Assembly: GCA_964477085.1 (NCBI GenBank)
Contig: CAYZDF010000021.1
Location: 1-42,782, forward strand
Direction of reading: 5' to 3'
Source: Dichloromethanomonas sp964477085
Lineage (GTDB): Bacteria > Bacillota > Desulfitobacteriia > Desulfitobacteriales > Syntrophobotulaceae
Length of the DNA: 42,782 nt
Made by a program: the position numbers and the translations under genes. Below, piece after piece: positions 8,025 through 17,107 of the stretch. The notes beneath the pieces were generated by a model that worked only from the letters and a program-made list of their open reading frames with translations, made no database searches and was not told where the DNA came from. The first letter of the stretch is position 1. Every line of letters starts with the position of its first letter.

Positions 8025-8399
8025 GTGTTATTTAAAGATTTTTTCTATAAAAAATTATCACTAAAAATTAAACCACGTATAACAAATATAGTTTAGTCCT
8101 TTGTTTATTGCACTAGTTGTAGTGAAGCGATACAGGGTTTGCATATTATGACATGTTTAGATGGTCATTAGATATTTAGTATTTCGATCATTTCTAAAAA
8201 AGTATTTTAATACTATTGTATTTTGCACGCTTACACTAACAGAACATATTCTAAACTTTTAACGGTATATGCTCAATATTAAATTGTTTCCAGCTATTCC
8301 ATTTGTTTTCTTAACTGTAATCACCTAAAAACATTGTTAGACTCTGGTTTTAGTCAGACTTTTAATTCTGCTGTAACAGTTTGTGTTAACCATATTTTT
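8025..8399. other. AT-rich gap between rpoD and the tRNA promoter
   Basis: No gene or RNA was recognised. The only terminator-like element for rpoD is a weak 5-bp hairpin (8201-8205 with 8210-8214) followed on the minus strand by six T. A second small hairpin, CACTA-GTTG-TAGTG, lies at 8111-8124. Confidence 0.4.
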
Positions 8400-9500
8400 C
8401 TAGTCGAGATAGTCTTTGAGCTTTTTACTCCGGCTGGGATGCCTCAATTTACGCAGTGCCTTCGCTTCAATCTGTCTAATCCTTTCTCTGGTAACGCCAA
8501 ATTCCTGCCCGACTTCTTCAAGCGTTCTTGTCCTGCCGTCATCAAGGCCAAAACGCAAGCGGAGTACCTTCTCTTCTCTTGGGGTAAGAGTTTCCAGAAC
8601 TTCTTCCAATTGCTCTTTAAGCAGGATAAAAGACGCAGCTTCAGATGGCGCCGGTGCATCTTCGTCCGGAATAAAGTCACCGAGATGGGAATCTTCCTCT
8701 TCACCGATAGGAGTTTCCAGCGATACCGGTTCCTGAGCGATCTTTAAAATCTCCCTGACACGCTCTTCCGGGATTTCCATAACTTTAGCGGTCTCATCCG
8801 GAGTAGGATCTCTGCCGAGTTCCTGCAAGAGCTGTCTGTTAACACGGATCAGCTTATTAATCGTCTCCACCATATGCACGGGAATACGAATCGTTCTGGC
8901 CTGATCAGCGATAGCTCTGGTGATAGCCTGTCTGATCCACCACGTTGCATACGTACTGAATTTAAAGCCTTTACGGTAATCGAACTTTTCTACCGCTTTG
9001 ATCAGACCAAGATTACCTTCCTGAATCAAATCTAAAAACAGCATTCCACGGCCAACGTAGCGTTTAGCGATACTGACGACAAGACGCAGATTTGCTTCGG
9101 CCAGACGGCGTTTGGCGATCTCATCTCCTGCTTCCATCTTTAAGGCCAGATTGATCTCTTCTTCAGCTGTCAGAAGCGGAACTCTGCCGATTTCTTTCAG
9201 ATACATCCTGACAGGATCATCAATTCCCACTCCTTCTGGAATAGAAAGGTCGATGTCCGTTTCATTGGCAATCTCATCAGCAAGCTCCTTAGTTTCCTTG
9301 TCTATTTCAACATCGACGCTGTCATCCACAACATCAATGCCCAGACCACTGAGCTGATCATAGATCTCCTCGATTTGTTCCTCTGAAAGGTCAACTTTTT
9401 GCAAGGCGTTAGCAATCTCATCATAGGTGAGATTCCCTTTCGTTTTCCCCAGCTCAATCAGGTTGGTGACGTTTTCTTTTTTCTGTTCATCAACCATCAT
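8400..9500 (-). CDS. rpoD: primary sigma factor RpoD (sigma A)
   Basis: The housekeeping sigma subunit that directs RNA polymerase to TTGACA/TATAAT promoters such as those seen in this window. Region 1.2 (PVRMYLKEIGRVPLLTAEEE), regions 2.1-2.4 (including YATWWIRQAITRAIADQAR, which opens the -10), region 3 and region 4.2 (TLEEVGQEFGVTRERIRQIE, the -35 reader) are all present. The frame is open upstream to a GTG at 9560 inside dnaG, but the ATG at 9500 has AAGGGGG eight bases ahead and gives 366 residues, close to the 371 of Bacillus SigA, so I chose it. It follows dnaG by 46 bases in the usual dnaG-rpoD operon. Confidence 0.97.
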   Translation of the reverse strand: MMVDEQKKENVTNLIELGKTKGNLTYDEIANALQKVDLSEEQIEEIYDQLSGLGIDVVDDSVDVEIDKETKELADEIANETDIDLSIPEGVGIDDPVRMYLKEIGRVPLLTAEEEINLALKMEAGDEIAKRRLAEANLRLVVSIAKRYVGRGMLFLDLIQEGNLGLIKAVEKFDYRKGFKFSTYATWWIRQAITRAIADQARTIRIPVHMVETINKLIRVNRQLLQELGRDPTPDETAKVMEIPEERVREILKIAQEPVSLETPIGEEEDSHLGDFIPDEDAPAPSEAASFILLKEQLEEVLETLTPREEKVLRLRFGLDDGRTRTLEEVGQEFGVTRERIRQIEAKALRKLRHPSRSKKLKDYLD

Positions 9501-9546
9501 GGAATTTCCCCCTTCCAGCGGATAATTCGTAACAAATCCACCGGTG

Positions 9547-11388
9547 TTATTTTTCGCCACGTTTCAACCGCTCTCCTATCTCCTGGAGTACAGCCATTGC
9601 TCCAGCCATATCTCCGGATTTTTCTAATCTAATCATTCGGGCCTGTAAATCTTCTATGGTCTCTTTATTTTTACTAGAGAGAATGGAAGATATGCAATCC
9701 TTAAGAAGTACTTCGGATTTGGTAATATCAATATCTAATTGGTAAATTTCAGCTAGTCTTTTCTGAATCTGTTGATACCAAGAGTCATCATTTTCTGTAT
9801 AGTCAAGGTTATTCTCAGGATAATTTTCAAAGATATACTGATGCTCCCGTAGTCGCCAAAAGTCAGTTGGCAGATCCTCTACCACTTTGGCCTTAAGGTG
9901 CGGGATCTCTAAAATAAGTCTCAAGATGATCTGTTCGGCACGGTAAACACCTAAAGGAACAAACGAATCCAAAGGGTAGTCAAATCCTGTCCCTTCTATA
10001 GTATTTCTTTTTTTTACATAAATATCCTGTTTTTGTGAAAAAAAATCTGGTTTACCTTTGTTTTCTCTGCTTTTCTTGTTTAGACTGTTGATTTCATCTT
10101 GTACCGCTTCTAAAGTCAGTCCTAATTCAAGACTTAAATACCGTTCATACCCTTCCCGTTCGACAGCACTCGAGGTTTTTAGGATATCCGGTGCTAACCG
10201 TTTGATTAGTTCGGCTTTATCCGGGATAGTTCTTAGCGGATTATCCCGAACAAGAATGTTGAATTTAAACTCGAAAAACGTCAAAGTATTGTCCAGCTTA
10301 CGGCGAAATTCTTCCAGGGAGTGTTTTGCTAAGAACTCATCCGGATCTTTAGCATCTTCAAATGTCAGCACCTCCGCTTTCAGACCTTCTTCCAGAAGAA
10401 TCTCTCCGGCTCTCAAAGCAGCCTGTAGTCCAGCATTATCGGAGTCATACCCGATGACAACCTTATTGGCATACTTCTTTAATATTTTAGCCTGATCTCT
10501 GGTAAGAGCAGTCCCCAGTGAAGCAACTGCATTGGTAAACCCTGCTTTTCTCACCGCAATGGTATCCATATACCCTTCAAGGAGTAAAGAATACCCTGCC
10601 TCCCGGATTCCTCGGTAAGCATAATGGATGCCGTATAAGTTACGGCCTTTATGAAAAAAAGTTGTCTCCGGCGAATTTAAATACTTTGGCAGGGAATCGT
10701 CAAGAACCCTGGCGCCAAAAGCGATCGGTGCCCCACGAATATCCAGAATAGTATAAATGATTCTCCCTCTGAAGCGATCATAAAAGCTTACACTTCCATC
10801 CTCTTCATTGACCTTACGGACAGCGAGACCGAATTCAACCAATTCTTCCGGTGTAACACCCTTGGCAGATAACTCTTTGAGTAAGCCATCCCAACGGTCT
10901 GGAGCGAATCCTAGCCGAAAATGCTTAATGAGTTCTTCATCAATCCCTCGGCCTTTTAGATATTCCAATCCTCGTCGTCCCTCAGGACGCTTGAGCAGGA
11001 TATGATTAAAATAGCGTGTTGCCCACTCGTGAATCTCTTTGAAACGATTTCTTTTTTGCTCATTCTTTTTTTCCTGTGGGGAAAGTTCCTTTTCCGGAAT
11101 CTCCAAACCCACTTTCTGAGCAACCACGCGGACAGCCTCGATAAAAGTCAGATTCTCCTTTTTCATCAGAAAAGAGAATACATTTCCCCCTGTCTGGCAA
11201 CCAAAGCAGTAGAACATCTGCTTGTCAGGATTAACATTAAAACTTGGTGTCTTCTCAGAATGAAACGGACAAAGCCCTTGAAAGTTTTTGCCCGTACGTT
11301 TTAACACTACATGTTCGGATATAATATCAACGATATCAGCTAGTCGGCGCACTTCTTCAATAAATACTTCAGAAATACGGTTATCCAT
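9547..11388 (-). CDS. dnaG: DNA primase
   Basis: Makes RNA primers for Okazaki fragments together with the replicative helicase. The N-terminal zinc ribbon has C40, H43, C61 and C64 (CPFH and CFGC), the RNA polymerase core spans about residues 110-330, and the TOPRIM motifs are LLLEGYMD and VVIGYDSDNAG. A helicase-binding C-terminal region follows. A GTG at 11415 would add nine residues. The ATG at 11388 has AAAGGGCG upstream, and its numbering puts the zinc ligands at the same positions as in Bacillus DnaG. About 613 residues, normal for the family. dgt lies upstream after a 181-base gap that should hold a promoter; I could not pick a convincing one. Confidence 0.96.
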   Translation of the reverse strand: MDNRISEVFIEEVRRLADIVDIISEHVVLKRTGKNFQGLCPFHSEKTPSFNVNPDKQMFYCFGCQTGGNVFSFLMKKENLTFIEAVRVVAQKVGLEIPEKELSPQEKKNEQKRNRFKEIHEWATRYFNHILLKRPEGRRGLEYLKGRGIDEELIKHFRLGFAPDRWDGLLKELSAKGVTPEELVEFGLAVRKVNEEDGSVSFYDRFRGRIIYTILDIRGAPIAFGARVLDDSLPKYLNSPETTFFHKGRNLYGIHYAYRGIREAGYSLLLEGYMDTIAVRKAGFTNAVASLGTALTRDQAKILKKYANKVVIGYDSDNAGLQAALRAGEILLEEGLKAEVLTFEDAKDPDEFLAKHSLEEFRRKLDNTLTFFEFKFNILVRDNPLRTIPDKAELIKRLAPDILKTSSAVEREGYERYLSLELGLTLEAVQDEINSLNKKSRENKGKPDFFSQKQDIYVKKRNTIEGTGFDYPLDSFVPLGVYRAEQIILRLILEIPHLKAKVVEDLPTDFWRLREHQYIFENYPENNLDYTENDDSWYQQIQKRLAEIYQLDIDITKSEVLLKDCISSILSSKNKETIEDLQARMIRLEKSGDMAGAMAVLQEIGERLKRGEK

Positions 11389-11569
11389 CTTAGCACGCCC
11401 TTTATTTACAAACACTCTATATTAAAATTAACTCTTGTGACAGGTCATTATCTTTTTCGATAAATTTTTTCATTTTCCTTCTAAAAAGAGTGTTAAATTT
11501 TTAAATGTTTTGATATGCTTAAAATTTAGGAGCTTATATTTCTCTTGGCAATTATTGCCTTACTAAATG

Positions 11570-12559
11570 TTATTCACGCGGTATGAAAAAATGCTTGAAT
11601 GTACTTATGGCATAATTATCCGTAAGTCCCGCAATATAATCGGTTACCGCTCTCCGATGATCTCCCTGTGCCCATAGCAGATAATCTGACGGAAGAACCT
11701 CAGGGTGGTGCAAATAATAATCAAAAAGAATCTCCAAAATGAGCTTTCCTTTACTCCGTTCTTCTTTTAACTCATTGCAGAGATACACCTTCTCAAACAT
11801 AAATGAGCGAAACTCTTTCATGGCCTCAATGACCTCTGCAGAAAGTAAGATCCTGTCTCTATTCTCTGAAGCTCTAATCATATCAATGACCATTGTGGTA
11901 ATCATCTCACTGGTGCTTGTACCCATAATCTTCTGAACTCTGAGGGGAAGATCATCAGGAATTAATAACCCCGCCCTTAAAGCATCATCGTAATCATGAC
12001 AAAGATAAGCAATACGGTCTCCGGTCTTAACCACCTGGCCTTCTAATGTCTTGGGAATACCCTCACCGGTGTGGTGAAGGATCCCATCGATGACCTCTTC
12101 AGTTAGGTTTATTCCCTCTCCATTCCCAGTGAGAATGGTAAAAATCCTGACAGATTGTTCATTATGCTCAAAATGACCCATAATAGAAGCCAAAGCCTCT
12201 TCTCCAACGTGACCGAAAGGGGTATGCCCGACATCATGCCCTAAAGCGATGGCTTCAATCAGGTCTTCATTCAGTTTAAGCCCTCTGCCGATGGTTCTGC
12301 AAATTTGAGCAACTTCAAGACTATGGGTCATTCGTGTTCGATAGTGGTCACCCGTCGGGGCAATATAGACTTGCGTTTTATGTTTCAAGCGCCGGAATGG
12401 CTTACTGTGCAAAATCCGGTCTCTGTCTCTCTGAAATTTCGTTCTGATCGTACACTCATCTTCGGGTCGCGCTCTTCGTGCTTCAGCACTTTTGGCAGCG
12501 TGAGATGATAGTCTTTGTTTTTCTTCTTCCTCAGTTCGTTCCCTGATAGTCTGGGACAT
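11570..12559 (-). CDS. dgt: dGTPase-like HD-domain triphosphohydrolase
   Basis: Hydrolyses deoxynucleoside triphosphates to nucleoside and triphosphate. The HD signature is clear: SKPFRRLKHKTQVYIAP, the RTRMTHSLEVAQ segment with the first metal histidine, and ALGHDVGHTPFGHVGE with the HD pair. At 329 residues it fits the shorter, Thermus-type group rather than the 500-residue E. coli enzyme, so strict dGTP specificity is not certain. ATG preceded by AGGAG. In many clostridia this gene directly precedes dnaG-rpoD, as here, which links dNTP control with replication. A 6-bp GC hairpin (12621-12638) lies in its 5' untranslated region. Confidence 0.93.
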   Translation of the reverse strand: MSQTIRERTEEEEKQRLSSHAAKSAEARRARPEDECTIRTKFQRDRDRILHSKPFRRLKHKTQVYIAPTGDHYRTRMTHSLEVAQICRTIGRGLKLNEDLIEAIALGHDVGHTPFGHVGEEALASIMGHFEHNEQSVRIFTILTGNGEGINLTEEVIDGILHHTGEGIPKTLEGQVVKTGDRIAYLCHDYDDALRAGLLIPDDLPLRVQKIMGTSTSEMITTMVIDMIRASENRDRILLSAEVIEAMKEFRSFMFEKVYLCNELKEERSKGKLILEILFDYYLHHPEVLPSDYLLWAQGDHRRAVTDYIAGLTDNYAISTFKHFFIPRE

Positions 12560-12944
12560 ATTGGTCTCCTGTGGTACCTTATTTGCATTGATACTCGTTA
12601 TCAGACAAAGAGTTTAGAAATCCGCCTCATTGGGCGGAATAGTGAAGCATTTAATCTAACAATATTGTATATTCAACATAAATATCTAATTTCCTTTTTT
12701 TCAAGCTATAAATTGTAGCATACTATAGGGTATTTACAAAACACTGCAAATGCCCTATAGTACTACCATAGTCTAATTATTGCCAGAATAATCCTATTTA
12801 TTCTGATTATCTTCATTTTCTTAATCTTTGAATACCTGGTATTATCTCATATACCTGTTAGGTTCTAGAGACAAGAACATCCTCTATCTGGTAAAATAGG
12901 AATGCTGTTTTTATTTTAGAATAGCTATTTAAGAGGTGAATTTT
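12560..12944. other. divergent intergenic region between dgt and the response regulator
   Basis: It must hold promoters in both directions. On the plus strand the best candidates are weak extended -10 elements near 12837-12845 and 12890-12898, without good -35 boxes. The main structure is the inverted repeat at 12721-12762, listed separately. No small gene was recognised. Confidence 0.4.
12721..12762. repeat. 15-bp inverted repeat in the dgt/regulator gap
   Basis: Arms 12721-12735 (TACTATAGGGTATTT) and 12748-12762 are complementary except for one position that becomes a G-T pair; the loop is 12 bases. There is no T run on either side, so it is not a standard terminator. It may be an operator or an RNA hairpin in the dgt leader. 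Confidence 0.7.
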
Positions 12945-13622
12945 TTGTTTCATATTTTGGTGGTTGAAGACGATAAGAATACGCGCAAGCTAATAAGTAA
13001 GGTGCTCAATGCAAAAGGATATCTTCCATTTATCGCTGCAGATGCAGAAGAAGCTCTGAAGGTGATCGACCAGCAGCATATTGACCTTATGATAGTGGAT
13101 ATCATGATGCCAAATATGGACGGATACGAACTGACAAAAGAACTACGGGACTGTAATTATAAGCTGCCCATTTTGATGGTAACCGCCAAACAAATGCCGG
13201 AGGACAAGCGGCGGGGTTTTCTTGTGGGAACCGACGATTATATGACAAAACCCTTTGACGAAGAGGAAATGCTCTTGCGCGTCAAAGCGCTGCTCCGCCG
13301 CGCCCAAATTGTCAATGACCATAAAATTACTATCGGTGAGGTCACGCTGGACTTTGACGCATTGACCGTGAGCCGAAGCAGCGAGGTTCATACACTGCCA
13401 CCAAAAGAATTTTACCTTCTTTATAAATTACTCTCCTATCCTGGAAAAATATTTACTCGTATCCAACTGATGGATGAGATCTGGGGAATAGAAACGGAAA
13501 GCTCCGACAATACGGTAAACGTACATATCAATAGACTTCGCAACCGCTTTGAAGTGTTTCCGGAGTTTGAGATTGTCACAGTGCGCGGTCTCGGTTATAA
13601 GGCGGTGATAAAAACTGATTAA
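12945..13622 (+). CDS. OmpR-family response regulator
   Basis: A DNA-binding regulator: receiver with acidic pair EDD, phospho-acceptor D52 (LMIVDIMMPNMDG) and KPFDEEE, followed by an OmpR/PhoB winged helix ending VNVHINRLRNRFE and VTVRGLGYKAV. A GTG at 12936 is possible, but AGAGGTG lies six bases ahead of the TTG at 12945, which gives the typical start MFHILVVEDD and 225 residues. The sensor kinase gene begins at its stop codon. The pair faces the HlyD/ABC-2 export genes, a common arrangement for regulators of drug or peptide export, so that operon is the likely target; this is inference. Confidence 0.92.
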   Translation: MFHILVVEDDKNTRKLISKVLNAKGYLPFIAADAEEALKVIDQQHIDLMIVDIMMPNMDGYELTKELRDCNYKLPILMVTAKQMPEDKRRGFLVGTDDYMTKPFDEEEMLLRVKALLRRAQIVNDHKITIGEVTLDFDALTVSRSSEVHTLPPKEFYLLYKLLSYPGKIFTRIQLMDEIWGIETESSDNTVNVHINRLRNRFEVFPEFEIVTVRGLGYKAVIKTD

Positions 13623-14721
13623 ACGCTTTCTATCCCGTTTTAGTATTTTTATCGTTTTTTCTTTTTTTATTTTTAATTATTTGTGGTTTACATTAGGACT
13701 TACCGGAATCATCATTTATACATTATGGAGAACCGGGATTCTGGCGGAACACTTTTTTACCAATCCACTTATAGGGATTAGTGTCTTGCTTTTAATTAGT
13801 ACGTTTATCTGCATTGTTGTTGCAATCATTGGCGGTAAACTGATAATCAACCCCATATATGAAATGCTGGTTTCCATGAAAGAACTGGCAAGTGGAGATT
13901 TTAATGTCCGTATCGACGATTCAGGTAAACTACGCCCAAAAGAGCTAAGAGATTTTTCTAATGGGTTTAATACTATGGCGAAGGAGCTAGGCAGTATCGA
14001 GATGCTCCGCTCGGATTTTGTCAATAATTTTTCTCATGAGTTTAAGACACCTATCGTCTCCCTGCGTGGTTTTGCAAAGCTCCTAAAAGAAGGCGATCTC
14101 TCCGATGAAGAACGAGAGGAATACTTAGACATTATCATCAGCGAATCCAACCGGCTAGCGGCACTGGCCACAAATGTTCTTAATCTGTCAAAAATAGAGA
14201 ACCAGACCTCTATTACAGGATACTGTACCTATGACCTCAGCGAGCAAATCCGACGAACGATATTGATGACAGAATCTAAGTGGTCGGAAAAAGGATTGGA
14301 ATTGGAAGTAGGTTTAGAGGAAGATATTCATCTCCGCGGCAATCCTGATCTGTTAAGCCAGGTATGGATCAACTTGTTGGACAACGCTGTGAAATTTTCG
14401 CACCAAGGCGGGAAGCTCATTATCAAATTATTAAGTTATAAAGATTGTGTAGTATTCAAGGTCCAGGATTTTGGCAGTGGAATGGACGAAGAAACTAAAG
14501 TACACATTTTCGATAAATTCTATCAGGGAGACCAATCCCGTGCTACCGAAGGCAACGGCTTAGGAATGACGGTAGTAAAAAAAATCGTGTCGGTCCATAT
14601 GGGAGATATTAAAGTGGAGAGCCAACCGGCTCAAGGCACTATTGTCACGGTCATATTCTTCAAGCAGGCGAACGGTATACGAAAACTTCCCAACAAAATC
14701 AATGAACTTGAGCAAACATAA
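13618..14721 (+). CDS. membrane sensor histidine kinase (HAMP, HisKA, HATPase)
   Basis: Two membrane helices (about residues 8-38 and 60-80) enclose a very short outer loop, so it may sense membrane stress or partner proteins rather than a soluble ligand. A HAMP domain (ISPIYEM-like start and MKELASGDFNVRI), the H box NNFSHEFKTPI with H140, the N box NLLDNAVKFS, the G1 box VQDFGSGMD and the G2 box GNGLGMTV follow. The first usual start is TTG at 13681, but the frame is open back to 13612 and encodes a basic start (KRFLSRF) and the rest of the first helix. I place the start at an ATT (13618) overlapping the regulator's TAA; CTG at 13615 is the alternative. The unusual start lowers certainty about the 5' end only. 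Confidence 0.88.
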   Translation: MKRFLSRFSIFIVFSFFIFNYLWFTLGLTGIIIYTLWRTGILAEHFFTNPLIGISVLLLISTFICIVVAIIGGKLIINPIYEMLVSMKELASGDFNVRIDDSGKLRPKELRDFSNGFNTMAKELGSIEMLRSDFVNNFSHEFKTPIVSLRGFAKLLKEGDLSDEEREEYLDIIISESNRLAALATNVLNLSKIENQTSITGYCTYDLSEQIRRTILMTESKWSEKGLELEVGLEEDIHLRGNPDLLSQVWINLLDNAVKFSHQGGKLIIKLLSYKDCVVFKVQDFGSGMDEETKVHIFDKFYQGDQSRATEGNGLGMTVVKKIVSVHMGDIKVESQPAQGTIVTVIFFKQANGIRKLPNKINELEQT

Positions 14722-14823
14722 AACCTCATTCATATTTCATGCTAAAGATTTTTTATATAATAACTCCCCCCACCTCTTTTATCGGACAGCAGGAGCTTAT
14801 TATTTTTAGGTAATTAGCTATTT

Positions 14824-15954
14824 CTAACACTGGTGCAATTTTGCCTTAGAATTTCTCCATGCGCAGATACCAAGCCCGACTGCAAGCCAAAATAACCCGA
14901 ACAATAAACAGTTTCCAATTGCCGGCAAAGTTTCAACCCAGCCGACGTTTTTCAGATGCAGTGCCTTAAAAGGCATGACCACGTGGCCATAGGGCCATAA
15001 CAGCCTCACTAAAGCGGGGAAACCGTTGGGCATATCAAAATTCGGCCAGACCATTCCGGATGTGAGTATGATCAATACGCCGAGCGTGCAGAACAATTCA
15101 AAGATATAGAGTTTTGCTTTACCGTGTGTGAAAAGCGAAATGACAAAAGTCACGGCACTTAAGGCAAATGTATAGGATATCATCAGGGCAAAATGCAAGG
15201 GAAAATTCAGTGAGAAAGGGATATGAAAGAGTGCGGAACCAACTAATAATGCAAGATAGGTGAAAACAGCGATCAAGATCCACATATAAACGATTCGGGC
15301 ATACATGAAATTGTTACCCATCAACTTCAAACGACCGTTTTCCCTCTCCTCCCAGAATAACGGCAAGAGAAAGAAGCACAAAAACTGCATTTGAATCATA
15401 TAGGGAAGGACCATGTATATTAAATTATACATAAAGCTGCCGCGGGGATCATACAGGTTTCTTTCTACAACGGTAAAGCTTCCCATCATTTGCGTGATAT
15501 TCTGGTCAGAGAGCCCTATACTTTGCAGAGTCTGCACCTGAATGCCTGCATTCAGTGCGGCGAAGATGCCTGCTGCATACCCATTAGCCGCACCGGAATC
15601 TGTGGTGTTTGTCCCGTTCAGCAGCAGCATGGCTCGAGAGCTGTCACCCTGTGCCACACTTTTGCCATATCCTTGCGGCAGGAGGAGCCCGGCAACTGCT
15701 TGATTTTCATACACGACTTCATGCAGGTCTTCTTCCGAATCAACATAAAGCGTTACATCAAATCCGGAATGATTTTCAAAAGCCGAAACAATCTGTCTGG
15801 AAATGGAGGAATCATCCAGGTTTGTGATGGCTACCGGTATTCCTCCAACGTATAGACCGGATGAAAGAAAACAGATCAGTAAGGTTGCGAAGATCGGTCC
15901 CATCGCTATGGTTCCGATCATATGCTTATCGGTATTTAACCATCGTTTAATCAT
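14824..15954 (-). CDS. ABC-2 type transporter permease
   Basis: A permease of 376 residues with the layout of the ABC2_membrane_3 family: one membrane helix near residues 13-36, a roughly 140-residue extracytoplasmic domain (IPVAITNLDDSSISRQIV, typical of these proteins), then about five helices from residue 175 to 370, including VLPYMIQMQFLCFF and ILTSGMVWPNFDMPNG. It overlaps the preceding permease by 8 bases and is last in an adaptor-permease-permease operon. These systems export drugs, lipids or peptides, but the substrate cannot be read here. No ATPase gene adjoins it. Confidence 0.88.
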   Translation of the reverse strand: MIKRWLNTDKHMIGTIAMGPIFATLLICFLSSGLYVGGIPVAITNLDDSSISRQIVSAFENHSGFDVTLYVDSEEDLHEVVYENQAVAGLLLPQGYGKSVAQGDSSRAMLLLNGTNTTDSGAANGYAAGIFAALNAGIQVQTLQSIGLSDQNITQMMGSFTVVERNLYDPRGSFMYNLIYMVLPYMIQMQFLCFFLLPLFWEERENGRLKLMGNNFMYARIVYMWILIAVFTYLALLVGSALFHIPFSLNFPLHFALMISYTFALSAVTFVISLFTHGKAKLYIFELFCTLGVLIILTSGMVWPNFDMPNGFPALVRLLWPYGHVVMPFKALHLKNVGWVETLPAIGNCLLFGLFWLAVGLGICAWRNSKAKLHQC

Positions 15955-17107
15955 TTTGCATCCCCTTTTTTCGGAGCAAAGCGAGTCGGATATTTTTATT
16001 TCCGGTGAATACCCCGATTTTGTTCCTTGCAGCCCCTAGTATCAGAAACCCAATCCACAATAGGATGAGGAAACCAACAATCCATCGGATATCAGGAAGT
16101 ACATCTGCCAATCCGTATCCCATAAGCATAATATTTCTCAACGGTGGGCCATAATGCGCAAAGGGAATTAACTTGACGATGGTCTGAAAAACTTTAGGCA
16201 TGGAGGTCAAAGGATAAGAATACCCTGAAAGAATCATCGTCGCCATAAGAATGGGTATGAGCTCCACTGCGCCCTGTTTATCTTTTTTCAACAAACGCAC
16301 AAAAATGCCCAGTCCTGCGATAGCGGTAAGATAAAGGAATATAAGCAAAAACGCAGCAAATTTACTTCCATAAAAGGGGAAGTAAAATAACTTCACTTGA
16401 ATTAGGCTTACAACAGCGGCGGAAATCGTTCCTAAAAAACCACAAATTACTGAATTCCTGATAGCGATGTGCGGTTTAAAAGCATCCTGCCTTCTGGTGA
16501 TTTCCAAGGCCAGGATGAACGCGGTCACTTGAATCATACTGAATATTGAACCGTTCAGGGAAATCATCATATTACTTTTACCGGGATTAATGAGCTTAGT
16601 TGTTAATCCAAGTGGCTGGAGCATTGCTGCCGCTTCCGCAGGAGACAGCTTTAGGGCTGTCTGCAGGGAGCCGGAAAGACTGCCCATTTTCAACGTAGTA
16701 AGCATTTCTGTTATTTTCCCTTTCGCCGTCCCCGCCGCAGATAGTTGGGCATTGTCATAAATCATGAGAATCGGCGTACTTTTCCCCGTCATCATGTGGC
16801 TGGCAAAATGACTGGGGATAATCATTGCAACCGCAATTTTTCCGCGTTTGATGCCTTCCTCTATTTCTGCATCGCTTTCTGCATAGATTTTTATATTAAA
16901 AGTATCATTTTCATTAATCTTCTGTATCAAAGTCCTGCTTAAGTTGGAGTTATCGTAATCAAGAACACCGAAAGGTATCTTTTCCAGTACCTGATTATCA
17001 AATTGGTACCCAAGGACGATAGTGACGAATGACGGAATCAGAAACACAAACAATAAGGGTATCAGAAAGGTTTTATACTTCCTAAGATTCATTAATCTCT
17101 GCCTCAT
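15947..17107 (-). CDS. ABC-2 type transporter permease
   Basis: A paralogue of the next permease in the operon, 386 residues, with the same plan: helix near residues 13-34, outer domain beginning IPFGVLDYDNSNLSRTLI, and a multi-helix C-terminal half (about 185-370) with the ILSGYSYPLTSMPK loop typical of ABC-2 exporters. The ATG overlaps the end of the adaptor gene by four bases, indicating translational coupling. The two permeases probably form a heterodimeric channel with an ATPase encoded elsewhere. Confidence 0.88.
   Translation of the reverse strand: MRQRLMNLRKYKTFLIPLLFVFLIPSFVTIVLGYQFDNQVLEKIPFGVLDYDNSNLSRTLIQKINENDTFNIKIYAESDAEIEEGIKRGKIAVAMIIPSHFASHMMTGKSTPILMIYDNAQLSAAGTAKGKITEMLTTLKMGSLSGSLQTALKLSPAEAAAMLQPLGLTTKLINPGKSNMMISLNGSIFSMIQVTAFILALEITRRQDAFKPHIAIRNSVICGFLGTISAAVVSLIQVKLFYFPFYGSKFAAFLLIFLYLTAIAGLGIFVRLLKKDKQGAVELIPILMATMILSGYSYPLTSMPKVFQTIVKLIPFAHYGPPLRNIMLMGYGLADVLPDIRWIVGFLILLWIGFLILGAARNKIGVFTGNKNIRLALLRKKGMQND

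Noticed and set aside
7732..8096. Open frames on both strands of 63-67 codons over the tRNA pair
   Set aside because: They are translations of the tRNA genes and their terminator; the GSIPGG- and GFEP-type peptides are common artefacts of tRNA sequence.
8334..8747. Plus-strand open frame of 137 codons opposite rpoD
   Set aside because: Antisense shadow of the sigma factor gene; the region 4 coding sequence fully explains it.
10058..10495. Plus-strand open frame of 145 codons opposite dnaG
   Set aside because: Serine/arginine-rich antisense frame typical of shadows; the minus strand encodes conserved primase motifs.
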